A stretch of 35,278 nt of DNA from Betaproteobacteria bacterium (lineage in GTDB: Bacteria; Pseudomonadota; Gammaproteobacteria; Burkholderiales; SG8-41): positions 1 through 35,278 of the forward strand of contig JACQOJ010000076.1 in assembly GCA_016202605.1 (NCBI GenBank), given 5' to 3'. Under the pieces are notes generated by a model. The model ran no database searches and was not told the DNA's origin. It saw only the letters and a list, made by a program, of their open reading frames with translations. How positions within the stretch are numbered: the stretch's first letter is position 1; every line of letters begins with the position of its first letter. This document shows positions 1 through 6,125 of the stretch, piece by piece. Both the position numbers and the translations under genes were made by a program.

Positions 1-121
1 CCTCACGGACAACTGTGTGGCACTACGTGCTCCAGCACGCAACCCACGTTATCACGGAGGCAGGCCGCCTCACACCAACAAGAAGCCATTCTGTCTAGGT
101 CGCCTGGCTCGAGGAACGAAC

Positions 122-727
122 ATGGCAGCGCAAATCAGATTGGCGCAAGGTCATGATGCCGAATCCATTGCTGCCATCTATCGACCGTTCGTCGAGACGA
201 CAGCGATTTCATTTGAAACCGAGGCTCCCGATCGGGAGGAAATGGTGCGCCGAATCACGGAGACGATGGCGTCATATCCGTGGCTGGTTTGCGAAATCGG
301 CGGTCAGGTCGCGGGCTACGCATACGCGACACGGCACCGAGTACGAGCGGCGTATCGCTGGTCGGTGGATACCTCGGTCTACGTAGGCCAGAAGTACTGG
401 CGGGGTGGTGTCGGTCGAGGACTATACGCCTCGCTGTTCGGCATCTTGGCGGCTCAAGGATTCTTCAACGCCTATGCTGGCATTACGCTCCCCAATCCCG
501 CCAGCGTGGCCCTCCATCAGTCAGTCGGGTTCAAGGGGATCGGGGTCCACCAGCGCGTTGGGTACAAGCTTGGGGCGTGGCATGACGTCGGGTGGTGGCA
601 ACTGCGGTTGAAGGCCAGTGAATCATCGCCGAGGGAACCGCGTGACCTCGCGACGGTTAGAAGCGAACCCGGATGGGAATCGCTTGTAACGAGTGGGCAA
701 ACGTTCATACGAGCGAAGGCTGCTTAA
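122..727 (+). CDS. GNAT family N-acetyltransferase (phosphinothricin acetyltransferase-like)
   Basis: Predicted 201-residue cytosolic acetyl-CoA-dependent N-acetyltransferase. The opening (IRLAQGHDAESIAAIYRPFVE, then TAISFE) matches the PAT/MnaT branch of GNAT proteins, which acetylate phosphinothricin-like or methionine-sulfone-like amines. The acetyl-CoA loop is seen as YWRGGVGRGLY near residue 90-105, and the late NPASVALHQSVGF motif is typical. The ORF track starts at 17, but ATG 122 is preferred: it matches the family start and has GAGGA six bases upstream. The C-terminal tail after about residue 165 is longer than usual and has no recognised domain. It lies directly before an attC-like site, so it is probably an integron gene cassette. 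The exact substrate is unknown. Confidence 0.85.
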   Translation: MAAQIRLAQGHDAESIAAIYRPFVETTAISFETEAPDREEMVRRITETMASYPWLVCEIGGQVAGYAYATRHRVRAAYRWSVDTSVYVGQKYWRGGVGRGLYASLFGILAAQGFFNAYAGITLPNPASVALHQSVGFKGIGVHQRVGYKLGAWHDVGWWQLRLKASESSPREPRDLATVRSEPGWESLVTSGQTFIRAKAA

Positions 728-737
728 CACTCTGGCG

Positions 738-824
738 ACCTAACCCGGGGGAATGGAGCCGACGCGCCTGACGGTCCATGCGATCATGTCGCCGCGGCGC
801 GCGGCTCATTCGCGGTCGTTAGGC
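738..824 (+). mobile_element. Integron attC recombination site (59-base element)
   Basis: The left core ACCTAAC (738-744) fits RYYYAAC and the right core GTTAGGC (818-824) fits GTTRRRY; CCTAAC pairs with GTTAGG. Next comes a six-base essentially unpaired spacer on each side. GAATG (751-755) then pairs with CATTC (807-811), AGCCG (757-761) with CGGCT (802-806), and CGCGCC (763-768) with GGCGCG (796-801). G756 and A762 stay extrahelical, both on the L'' side. The terminal loop is 769-795. This is the architecture IntI integrases recognise in folded single-stranded attC. It lies 10 bases after the acetyltransferase stop, the expected place for the attC of that cassette. Recombination would fall in GTT at 818-820. 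Confidence 0.82.
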
Positions 825-841
825 GGCAGAATCGACCGGCC

Positions 842-871
842 TTGACATACCATATATGGTATAGCCACAAT
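842..871 (+). promoter_or_regulatory. Promoter and palindromic operator of the HigBA-type module
   Basis: A consensus -35 TTGACA (842-847) is followed after 18 bases by CACAAT (866-871), a 4/6 match to the -10. Between them lies a perfect 16-bp palindrome ATACCATATATGGTAT (847-862). A palindrome in this position suits autorepression by the XRE antitoxin encoded downstream. The -10 ends five bases before the toxin ATG, so the transcript would start at or next to the start codon and be leaderless. Binding by the antitoxin is inferred. Confidence 0.65.
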
Positions 872-876
872 ATGAT

Positions 877-1158
877 ATGTGGCGGATCGAGGAACACCGG
901 CGCGTTGACAAGCAGCTAGACTCTGCGCCGCGTGAGACCTTGGTGCGGTATGAGAAGTGGAAGGACATAGCCATGATCTCTGGCCCCCCCGGGCTGCGTT
1001 TGATCAAGGGGTTTCACGACGAAGCCCTGTCAGGCGAGTGGGCTGGCCATCGTTCTTCTCGTCTGGGGCTGAAGTATCGGGTTATTTATCGTCTTGTTTC
1101 CGAAGAGCCGCTGTTCCAAGTCGTCTCGATCACCGCGCATGACTATCGGAGACCTTAG
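877..1158 (+). CDS. Type II toxin, RelE/ParE superfamily (HigB-like)
   Basis: A 93-residue protein of the RelE/HigB fold, predicted to cleave mRNA on the ribosome. Recognisable features are the MWRIEEHRRVDKQLD start with the RYEKWKDI helix, the central LIKGFHDEAL, and the C-terminal RYRVIYRL-type strands (here KYRVIYRLV) and SITAHDYRRP. The antitoxin gene follows after only two bases, so the order is toxin first, antitoxin second, as in higBA and unlike most type II modules. No Shine-Dalgarno sequence precedes ATG 877, and the nearest -10 is five bases upstream, so translation may be leaderless. It appears intact. It sits just after an attC site, so it may be the next cassette of an integron array. 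Confidence 0.85.
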   Translation: MWRIEEHRRVDKQLDSAPRETLVRYEKWKDIAMISGPPGLRLIKGFHDEALSGEWAGHRSSRLGLKYRVIYRLVSEEPLFQVVSITAHDYRRP

Positions 1159-1160
1159 AA

Positions 1161-1421
1161 ATGAAAGGGTTTCGCCCTGCGAAGAAGCGGATTGAGGTGT
1201 CGGTTGGCGAATCTGTGCGGATTGTGCGCGAGCTTCAGGAGCTAAGCCAAAATCAGCTTGCTCAGCTCACCGGAATTCCGCAGGCCACCATTTCCGCGAT
1301 CGAGAACGACCGTGTGAGCCTTGGGGTAGAGCGAGCGAAGATTCTTGCCAAGGCTTTGAAGTGTCATCCGGCAGTGCTCGTATTCCCTGGATGGGACGCA
1401 ACTGAAAAAACTGCCGCATAA
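1161..1421 (+). CDS. Type II antitoxin, XRE-family HTH (HigA-like)
   Basis: An 86-residue Cro/C1-type helix-turn-helix protein expected to neutralise the upstream toxin and repress the operon. The HTH covers roughly residues 18-68: VRIVRELQELSQNQLAQLTG holds the first helices and IPQATISAIENDRVSLG is the recognition-helix segment. The tail ALKCHPAVLVFPGW is typical of antitoxins partnered with this toxin group. It starts two bases after the toxin stop, so the pair is surely co-transcribed. The 16-bp palindrome at 847-862 is the likely operator. An intrinsic terminator follows at 1465-1488. Confidence 0.88.
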   Translation: MKGFRPAKKRIEVSVGESVRIVRELQELSQNQLAQLTGIPQATISAIENDRVSLGVERAKILAKALKCHPAVLVFPGWDATEKTAA

Positions 1422-1464
1422 CCTCTATATGGCCCCGGCCTGTCAAGGGGCGAAGCAAGACCGG

Positions 1465-1488
1465 TCAACGCCGTAGGCGTTGATTTTT
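1465..1488 (+). terminator. Intrinsic terminator after the HigBA module
   Basis: The arms TCAACGCC and GGCGTTGA form a perfect 8-bp stem around a GTA loop, followed at once by five T. It lies 44 bases after the antitoxin stop. The remaining sequence up to the next gene (1489-1670) shows no convincing ORF or attC. A near match to an R' core, GTTCGGC, occurs around 1611 without a paired partner. Confidence 0.75.
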
Positions 1489-1670
1489 CGACTGTCGTCG
1501 CGCCTCGTGCGCGATGGCTTATGCCGGTGCTGGGCGCGCTCGAGCGCGACTGCACCAAACGCACGGTCAAGGGGGACGCGCGCAACAGCGGCGCGCGCCC
1601 CTCACCGTGAACGTTCGGCACGAAGGAACGCGCGGTGCTATATTGACGGTCATACTTGGAGGCGTCCGCG

Positions 1671-1898
1671 ATGGACTGGAAACCCTACATCACTAGCGAT
1701 CCCCAGATCATGCACGGTGCCGTGTGTTTCCGGGGGACACGGATACCGGTATCCGTCGTTCTCGATAATCTCGCCGCAGGCGAAACGCCGGAGCGCATTC
1801 TCGATCAGTATCCTTCGCTAAAACCTGAGCATATTCCCGCCGCGACTGGCTACGCTGCGGACTTGGCGCGAGAACGCATCGTTCCCATCCCCGCCTAA
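1671..1898 (+). CDS. DUF433 family antitoxin
   Basis: A 75-residue DUF433 (VapB-like HTH) protein. The start MDWKPYITSDPQIMHGAVCFRGTRIPV is diagnostic: family members share I-x-x-DPxI-x-GxxxxxGTRIPV, followed by a small helix-turn-helix (VVLDNLAAGETPERILDQYP). It should bind its own promoter and neutralise a PIN-like DUF5615 toxin. ATG 1671 is chosen over the longer ORF-track start because GGAGG (1658-1662) lies eight bases upstream and the family begins here. The cognate toxin gene starts nine bases after the stop but carries a nonsense codon, so this antitoxin may be an orphan. Confidence 0.85.
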   Translation: MDWKPYITSDPQIMHGAVCFRGTRIPVSVVLDNLAAGETPERILDQYPSLKPEHIPAATGYAADLARERIVPIPA

Positions 1899-1907
1899 TC
1901 GCGCAGG

Positions 1908-2267
1908 ATGGCTGCCCGGTTCAAACTTGACGAGAATCTGCCCCGTGATGCTTAAGCCTTGCTTCGCGAAGCTGGTCACGATGTGTACACGGTGCTTGAC
2001 GAGCAGCTCGGAGGTAACCCTGATCTTCGAGTCTTTGAGGCCTCTCAGGCGGAAGATCGGATCCTCGTTACTTTTGATCTGGATTTCTCCGACATCCGTA
2101 TCTACCCTCCGGCAAGTCACAGGGGCGTTTGGGTATTGCGCCCGCACACGCAGAGCATCGATAACACACTTGCTTTGCCAAGGGCTGCTTTGATTGTGCT
2201 TCAGGCCGAGCCCACGCAAGGGCGGCTGTGGATTGTTGAGCCTGGCCGGGTCCGTATTCATGAGTAG
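1908..2267 (+). pseudogene. DUF5615 PIN-like toxin, interrupted by an early stop codon
   Basis: Translation from ATG 1908 gives MAARFKLDENLPRDA, a typical DUF5615 start containing the first acidic active-site segment LDENLP. It then meets TAA at 1953-1955. The frame continues downstream as ALLREAGHDVYTVLDEQLGG and on to TFDLDFSDIR and a normal C-terminus ending at 2267. Without the stop it would be about 119 residues, normal for this putative RNase family. The ORF track calls only 1959-2267 from a TTG restart. That product lacks the N-terminal Asp and would probably be inactive. Alternatives are a sequencing error or stop readthrough. Confidence 0.75.
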
Positions 2268-2497
2268 CTGGCGATTCGTGCCTAACCCCTATGAGGCCCT
2301 GGCGTGTCAAGAGGTAAAAGAAATCCTGCCGCGAGGAAAGATCGAGCTGAAACTTCGCGGCGTCGTTCGTGCTCTTGCTGCAGCCTGACTTGGTTTCAGG
2401 CGGCGGGTTTCGCAGGCGCTGCCTGCTCCAAATACCTATCGTGGGTCAGACGCCGGCGGGCGTGGGCGTCTTGACGTTTTGACGTCTCAACGCCATA
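2268..2497. other. Intergenic region between two toxin-antitoxin modules
   Basis: No convincing gene. A 42-codon frame (ATG 2260 to 2388, containing NPYEALACQEVKEIL) overlaps the toxin end and matches nothing I recognise. GCCTAAC at 2280-2286 fits an attC R'' core but has no paired R'. The 32 bases from 2283 match the segment after the HigBA stop (1419-1450) at 26 of 32 positions. GCAGGC/GCCTGC (2412-2426) forms a 6-bp hairpin without a T-tract. The inverted repeat GACGT-TTTG-ACGTC, about 30 bases before the antitoxin start, may be an operator. Confidence 0.5.
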
Positions 2498-2737
2498 ATG
2501 TCGCGTATGGACAGCCAAAAACGCGCCACCGTCTATTTCGAGCCTGACGTACACCGCGCCCTGCGCTTGAAGGCTGCGGCATCGGATCGCTCCATCTCCG
2601 ATATGGTCAATGATGCGGTGAAAGCCGCCCTGGCCGAGGACGCGGAGGATCTTGCGGCTTTCGCCAGGAGAAAGAACGAGAAGAGCATTTCCTTCGATAC
2701 GTTCGTCCAGGGCCTGAAGCGGCGTGGCCGGATATAG
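2498..2737 (+). CDS. Ribbon-helix-helix (CopG-type) antitoxin
   Basis: A 79-residue protein (76 if the second ATG at 2507 is used). The segment KRATVYFEPDVHRALRLKAAASDRSISDMVNDAVKAAL is a classic RHH DNA-binding domain: a beta strand followed by two helices. The C-terminal part (AEDAEDLAAFARRKNEKSISFDTFVQGLKRRGRI) is the acidic/basic toxin-binding tail seen in antitoxins partnered with RelE/ParE toxins. The toxin gene overlaps its last 14 bases in another frame, indicating translational coupling. Short inverted repeats (GACGT/ACGTC) just upstream are candidate autoregulatory sites. Confidence 0.85.
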   Translation: MSRMDSQKRATVYFEPDVHRALRLKAAASDRSISDMVNDAVKAALAEDAEDLAAFARRKNEKSISFDTFVQGLKRRGRI

Positions 2738-2987
2738 GCTGCTGATCAAGGCCTCGGCTGCGAAGGAGCTTGAGGCAGCCGGCACCAAGGCCGATCGTCA
2801 ACGCATCGTTGACAAGGTTCGGACCCTCGTGGCGAATCCCCGGCCCCAGGGCTCGGAAAAGCTCGCCGGATACGCTGATCGTTACCGGGTACGACAGGGG
2901 AGTTACCGCATCATTGATCTTATTGATGATCAGCGCCGCGAGATAACGATCTTCAAGGTCGGCCATCGGAAGGATGTGTACCGATAA
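2724..2987 (+). CDS. RelE/ParE family toxin
   Basis: An 87-residue toxin from GTG 2724, overlapping the antitoxin gene. Family features are the start YRLLIKASAAKELEAAGTKADRQRIVDKV, the central NPRPQGSEKLAGYADRYRVRQGSYRIIDLIDD, and the end ITIFKVGHRKDVYR. The YRVRQGSYRIIY-type strand pair and the terminal GHRxxVYR are hallmarks of the RelE branch (ribosome-dependent mRNA cleavage) rather than the gyrase-poisoning ParE branch, though sequence alone cannot separate them with certainty. It appears intact. The 210 bases between it and the next gene (2988-3197) hold no recognised gene; a CAGCCG...CGGCTG inverted repeat there is too loose to call. Confidence 0.87.
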   Translation: MAGYRLLIKASAAKELEAAGTKADRQRIVDKVRTLVANPRPQGSEKLAGYADRYRVRQGSYRIIDLIDDQRREITIFKVGHRKDVYR

Positions 2988-3197
2988 GCCATCCAGCCGC
3001 ATGATCCTCGATTCACAGTCATCCGCATCGTTTATCGACGGCTGCAAGAGGACTCTGCTCGAGATCTATCGCACAAAGGGAACGAATAACGAACGCGAAG
3101 TTTCGGCAATGCTGGCGGTAGCGCGCAAGCGCGCACCGCTGATTTCCGACGATAGGCCCTCGCGGTCACCTTTGTAACCCTTGTTCGGAGGCGCCCC

Positions 3198-5909
3198 ATG
3201 CCTGATGTAGCCGCGAAACCCGCTCTGGCCAGGACCGTGCTCCACGACTGGCATGCAAGCCACCAGGCCCGGATGGTCGGGTTCGGCGGTTGGGAGATGC
3301 CGGTCCAGTACGCGGACGGCATCATCCGCGAACACCTCGCCACGCGCCGCCACGCCGGCCTTTTCGACATTTCCCACATGGGGCGCTTTCGCGTGCGCGG
3401 TCCCGGCGCGGAGGAATTCCTGCTGCGCGTGCTGACCAACAACGCCCGGGCGCTGGAACCCGCCGAAGCGCACTATACGATCATCGCCAATGAAAACGGC
3501 GGCGCAGTCGATGACGCTTATCTCTACCGGCTGGCGCGCGAGGATTTCCTGCTGGTGGTGAATGCGGCGAACCGCGCCAGGGACTGGGAATGGATTCGCG
3601 GCTACCTGCCGCAGCAAGGCGTGAGCCTCGATGACGCGAGCGAGGAACTCGCGATGATATCGCTCCAGGGACCCCACGCGGAGGACATCCTCTCCGCGGT
3701 CGTGCCGCGAAACGAGCTTCCGGAGGCCAAGCGCAACCGGCTGAGCGTATCCCGCTTCGAATCCACCGAACTCATCGTGGCACGCACCGGATACACCGGC
3801 GAGAGCGTGTGCTTCGAGTTCTTCTGCGCGCGCGGCGCGGCTCCCGGCCTCTGGGAAAAGCTCGCAGGTCTCGGCGCAGTGCCCTGCGGTCTCGGCGCGC
3901 GGGATTCGCTGCGATTGGAAGCCGGGCTGCCGCTTTACGGCCACGAGTTCGGAATCGACCCCGAAGGCGCGGAGATTCCCGTTTTTGCGAACGATCTCGC
4001 GCGCTTCGCGGTTCGTCCTCCCGCGAGCGGAGATTACATCGGTCGCCCGGCGCTCGAAGCCCAGCGCGAGGAAGTTATCGAGATCCGCCGCGGCACGCTG
4101 AAGAAGCCCGTTGCGGAGCGGCTGCTCAAGCGCCTGGTCCTGCCCATCGCCGTGTTCGCCGGCCGCAAGCCGCTGCGCGCCGGCTACCGGCTTTTCCAGG
4201 GCGACCGGCAGGTCGGATACGTGACCTCCGGCACTTCGGTCCCCTACGCGAACTTCTATGGTGAAGGGCTCACCGCGGTTCCGGCCGCAGATCACGGCAT
4301 GCGGCCCATCGGTCTCGCGCTCATCGACTCCGGCATCCGTTTTCGCAACGACCGGCCGGTGACGCTCGAAGTCGATGACGGCAAAGGCGGACAGTTCACC
4401 GCCGAACTCGTCGAGCGCAACCTGTGGCCCGCCGCGCCCTACTCCCGTCCCGCCGGGAGCTTCACCCCGCCCCCACTACCCGCGCGCGTCGGGCTCGGCC
4501 GGCTCCACGAACACGCGGAAAAGCTTGCCGAGGCATCGCGCGCCAATACCGGCTGGCGCCGCGCCGAGTGCGTCAATCTCATTCCTTCCGAGCAGCCGAC
4601 CTCGGCGTTCGTCGATGCGCTGTGCACGGCCGACCCCGCCGGCCGCTACAACGAGCACAACCAGTTGAAGGCGCTCGGCCCGCACTCGCCCGAGGTGTGC
4701 TATTACAAAGGCACCGCCTTCATGATGGAGAAGGAGGAAGAACTGAAGGCCGCGCTGCGCACTTTTTTCAACTGCGCGCAGGTGGAACCGCGCGTGATCA
4801 GCGGCCAGATGGCGAACGACACCGTTTACGATGCGCTCAAGCAGTTCCGCAACCGGCATCGCAGCGGCGTCGAGCCGCGCCTGCTCGGTCCGGTGCTGGT
4901 GCACGATCTCAACAAGGGCGGGCACCTGAGCGCCCAGGTGCCGGGCGCGCTCAAGAACTATGTGCGGATCGATCCGCGGACCGGCCGGCCCGATATGCTG
5001 CACTTCCCTTTGTCCCGCGACAATCCCTATCTGATCGATGTCGAGGAGGCGAGGCGCATCATCGCCGAGCGGAAACCGGAGCTGCTCGTCTTCGGGCGCA
5101 GCGTCATCATTCAGCGTGAGCCCGTGCGCGAGATTGCCGCGTTCATCCATGCCGAGTTCGGCGCGGACAACCCGGAGCGGCCGGTGATCCTCTACGACGC
5201 CGCCCACGTGCTCGGACTGCTCGGGCCGCACTACCAGGATCCGCTTGCCGAAGGCGCCGATCTCGTGACGGGCTCGACGCACAAGACCTTCTTCGGGCCG
5301 CAGCGCGGCGTCATTCTGAGCAACATCGGTCCGGGTTCACCTTTCGTGGAGTTATGGCAGCATGTCGTAGCGCGCGCCTTCCCGGGGCACGTCAGCAACC
5401 ATCACCTGGGAACACTGCTGGGACTGCTCGGTGCGACCTATGAAATGCTTGCCTTCCGCGACGAATACCCGCGCCAGGTGATCGCCAATGCCAAAGCGTT
5501 CGCGCGCGCCCTGAGCGCGGGGGGACTCGCCTGCGAAGGCGATGCGCGCAACGATTACACGGAGACCCACCAGGTGCTGCTGAGAAGCGGGCGCGCCAAG
5601 GGGCAGTGGCTCGCGAAGCTGCTCGAAGCGAACAACATCATCACCAATCCGCAGGCCTTCTACGACGACCCGAGCTTCACCGCGGCGAGCGGCATCCGCA
5701 TGGGCGCGCAGGAAATGACGCGCTACGGCATGGAGGAGCGGGACTTCGCCGAACTGGCCACAGTGGTCGCGGAAATCGTCGGCGGAGGCGCCGGGCGTGC
5801 GGCGGGCCACTGGAAGTCGCGCGTCGTCGAATTCCGCAGCCGGTTCCGGGAAATGAGATATTGCTTCGGGCCTCAGGAGCAAGCCAGGGGCGTGACCGGT
5901 GACCAGTGA
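3198..5909 (+). CDS. GcvT-SHMT fusion: aminomethyltransferase-like plus serine hydroxymethyltransferase-like protein
   Basis: A 903-residue two-domain protein. Residues 1-410 are a GcvT/folate-binding module: NAANRARD (N122-D129) carries the conserved Asp of T-proteins, RTGYTGE is at 196-202, then RDSLRLEAGLPLYGHE and the C-terminal VGYVTSGT barrel. After a Pro-rich linker (about 410-435), residues 440-880 resemble SHMT: NLIPSEQ (E465), YDAAHVLGL (D667, H670), STHKTFFGP with the PLP lysine K696, and SGIRMG (R834, the substrate-carboxylate Arg). The order suggests direct transfer of a one-carbon unit via tetrahydrofolate between the domains. Start ATG 3198 has GGAGG six bases upstream. No gcvH or gcvP is nearby, and no glycine riboswitch was seen. 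The SHMT half is atypical, lacking the usual YxEGYPxxRYYGG segment, so its reaction is uncertain. The last residues run into a heptamer repeat. Confidence 0.85.
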   Translation: MPDVAAKPALARTVLHDWHASHQARMVGFGGWEMPVQYADGIIREHLATRRHAGLFDISHMGRFRVRGPGAEEFLLRVLTNNARALEPAEAHYTIIANENGGAVDDAYLYRLAREDFLLVVNAANRARDWEWIRGYLPQQGVSLDDASEELAMISLQGPHAEDILSAVVPRNELPEAKRNRLSVSRFESTELIVARTGYTGESVCFEFFCARGAAPGLWEKLAGLGAVPCGLGARDSLRLEAGLPLYGHEFGIDPEGAEIPVFANDLARFAVRPPASGDYIGRPALEAQREEVIEIRRGTLKKPVAERLLKRLVLPIAVFAGRKPLRAGYRLFQGDRQVGYVTSGTSVPYANFYGEGLTAVPAADHGMRPIGLALIDSGIRFRNDRPVTLEVDDGKGGQFTAELVERNLWPAAPYSRPAGSFTPPPLPARVGLGRLHEHAEKLAEASRANTGWRRAECVNLIPSEQPTSAFVDALCTADPAGRYNEHNQLKALGPHSPEVCYYKGTAFMMEKEEELKAALRTFFNCAQVEPRVISGQMANDTVYDALKQFRNRHRSGVEPRLLGPVLVHDLNKGGHLSAQVPGALKNYVRIDPRTGRPDMLHFPLSRDNPYLIDVEEARRIIAERKPELLVFGRSVIIQREPVREIAAFIHAEFGADNPERPVILYDAAHVLGLLGPHYQDPLAEGADLVTGSTHKTFFGPQRGVILSNIGPGSPFVELWQHVVARAFPGHVSNHHLGTLLGLLGATYEMLAFRDEYPRQVIANAKAFARALSAGGLACEGDARNDYTETHQVLLRSGRAKGQWLAKLLEANNIITNPQAFYDDPSFTAASGIRMGAQEMTRYGMEERDFAELATVVAEIVGGGAGRAAGHWKSRVVEFRSRFREMRYCFGPQEQARGVTGDQ

Positions 5910-5918
5910 CCGGTGTGT
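5891..5918 (+). repeat. Heptamer tandem repeat (RGTGACC type), four units
   Basis: Units CGTGACC, GGTGACC, AGTGACC and GGTGTGT run in tandem from 5891. The stop codon of the GcvT-SHMT gene (5907-5909) lies inside the third unit, so the array encodes the last residues VTGDQ. A closely related array occurs at 18061-18095. Confidence 0.7.
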
Positions 5919-6125
5919 CAATCCCGGGTATTCTGGAAAGGATCTCGGTCATGCCGACAGGAAAGGCTCGCAATCCGGCCGTCGAGCGGACAACACGATC
6001 TTGACTCGAGGATGGGATGGGGCCGTCACCCGGTTGAAATTGTCGCCGCCGAGGCGGAAAATCGGCAATCACTCTGGTATCCCCGGAACCTGGTCGAACG
6101 GCAAACCTGCCATTGAGGGCGCGTC

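Noticed and set aside
1-121. An attC or attI end before the GNAT gene
   Set aside because: GTTATCA at 48-54 does not match GTTRRRY and no complementary R'' was found; only a small GAGGC/GCCTC hairpin is present.
2280-2403. A second attC site starting at GCCTAAC
   Set aside because: No GTTRRRY core pairs with it; GGTTTCAGGC at 2394 does not fit the consensus and the arms do not pair well.
2988-3197. Possible glycine riboswitch before the GcvT-SHMT gene
   Set aside because: No conserved glycine-aptamer core or tandem aptamer layout could be seen.
3066-4295. 409-residue minus-strand ORF opposite the GcvT-SHMT gene
   Set aside because: It is a shadow of codon-biased high-GC DNA; the plus strand has unmistakable GcvT motifs, while the minus-strand product shows no family features.
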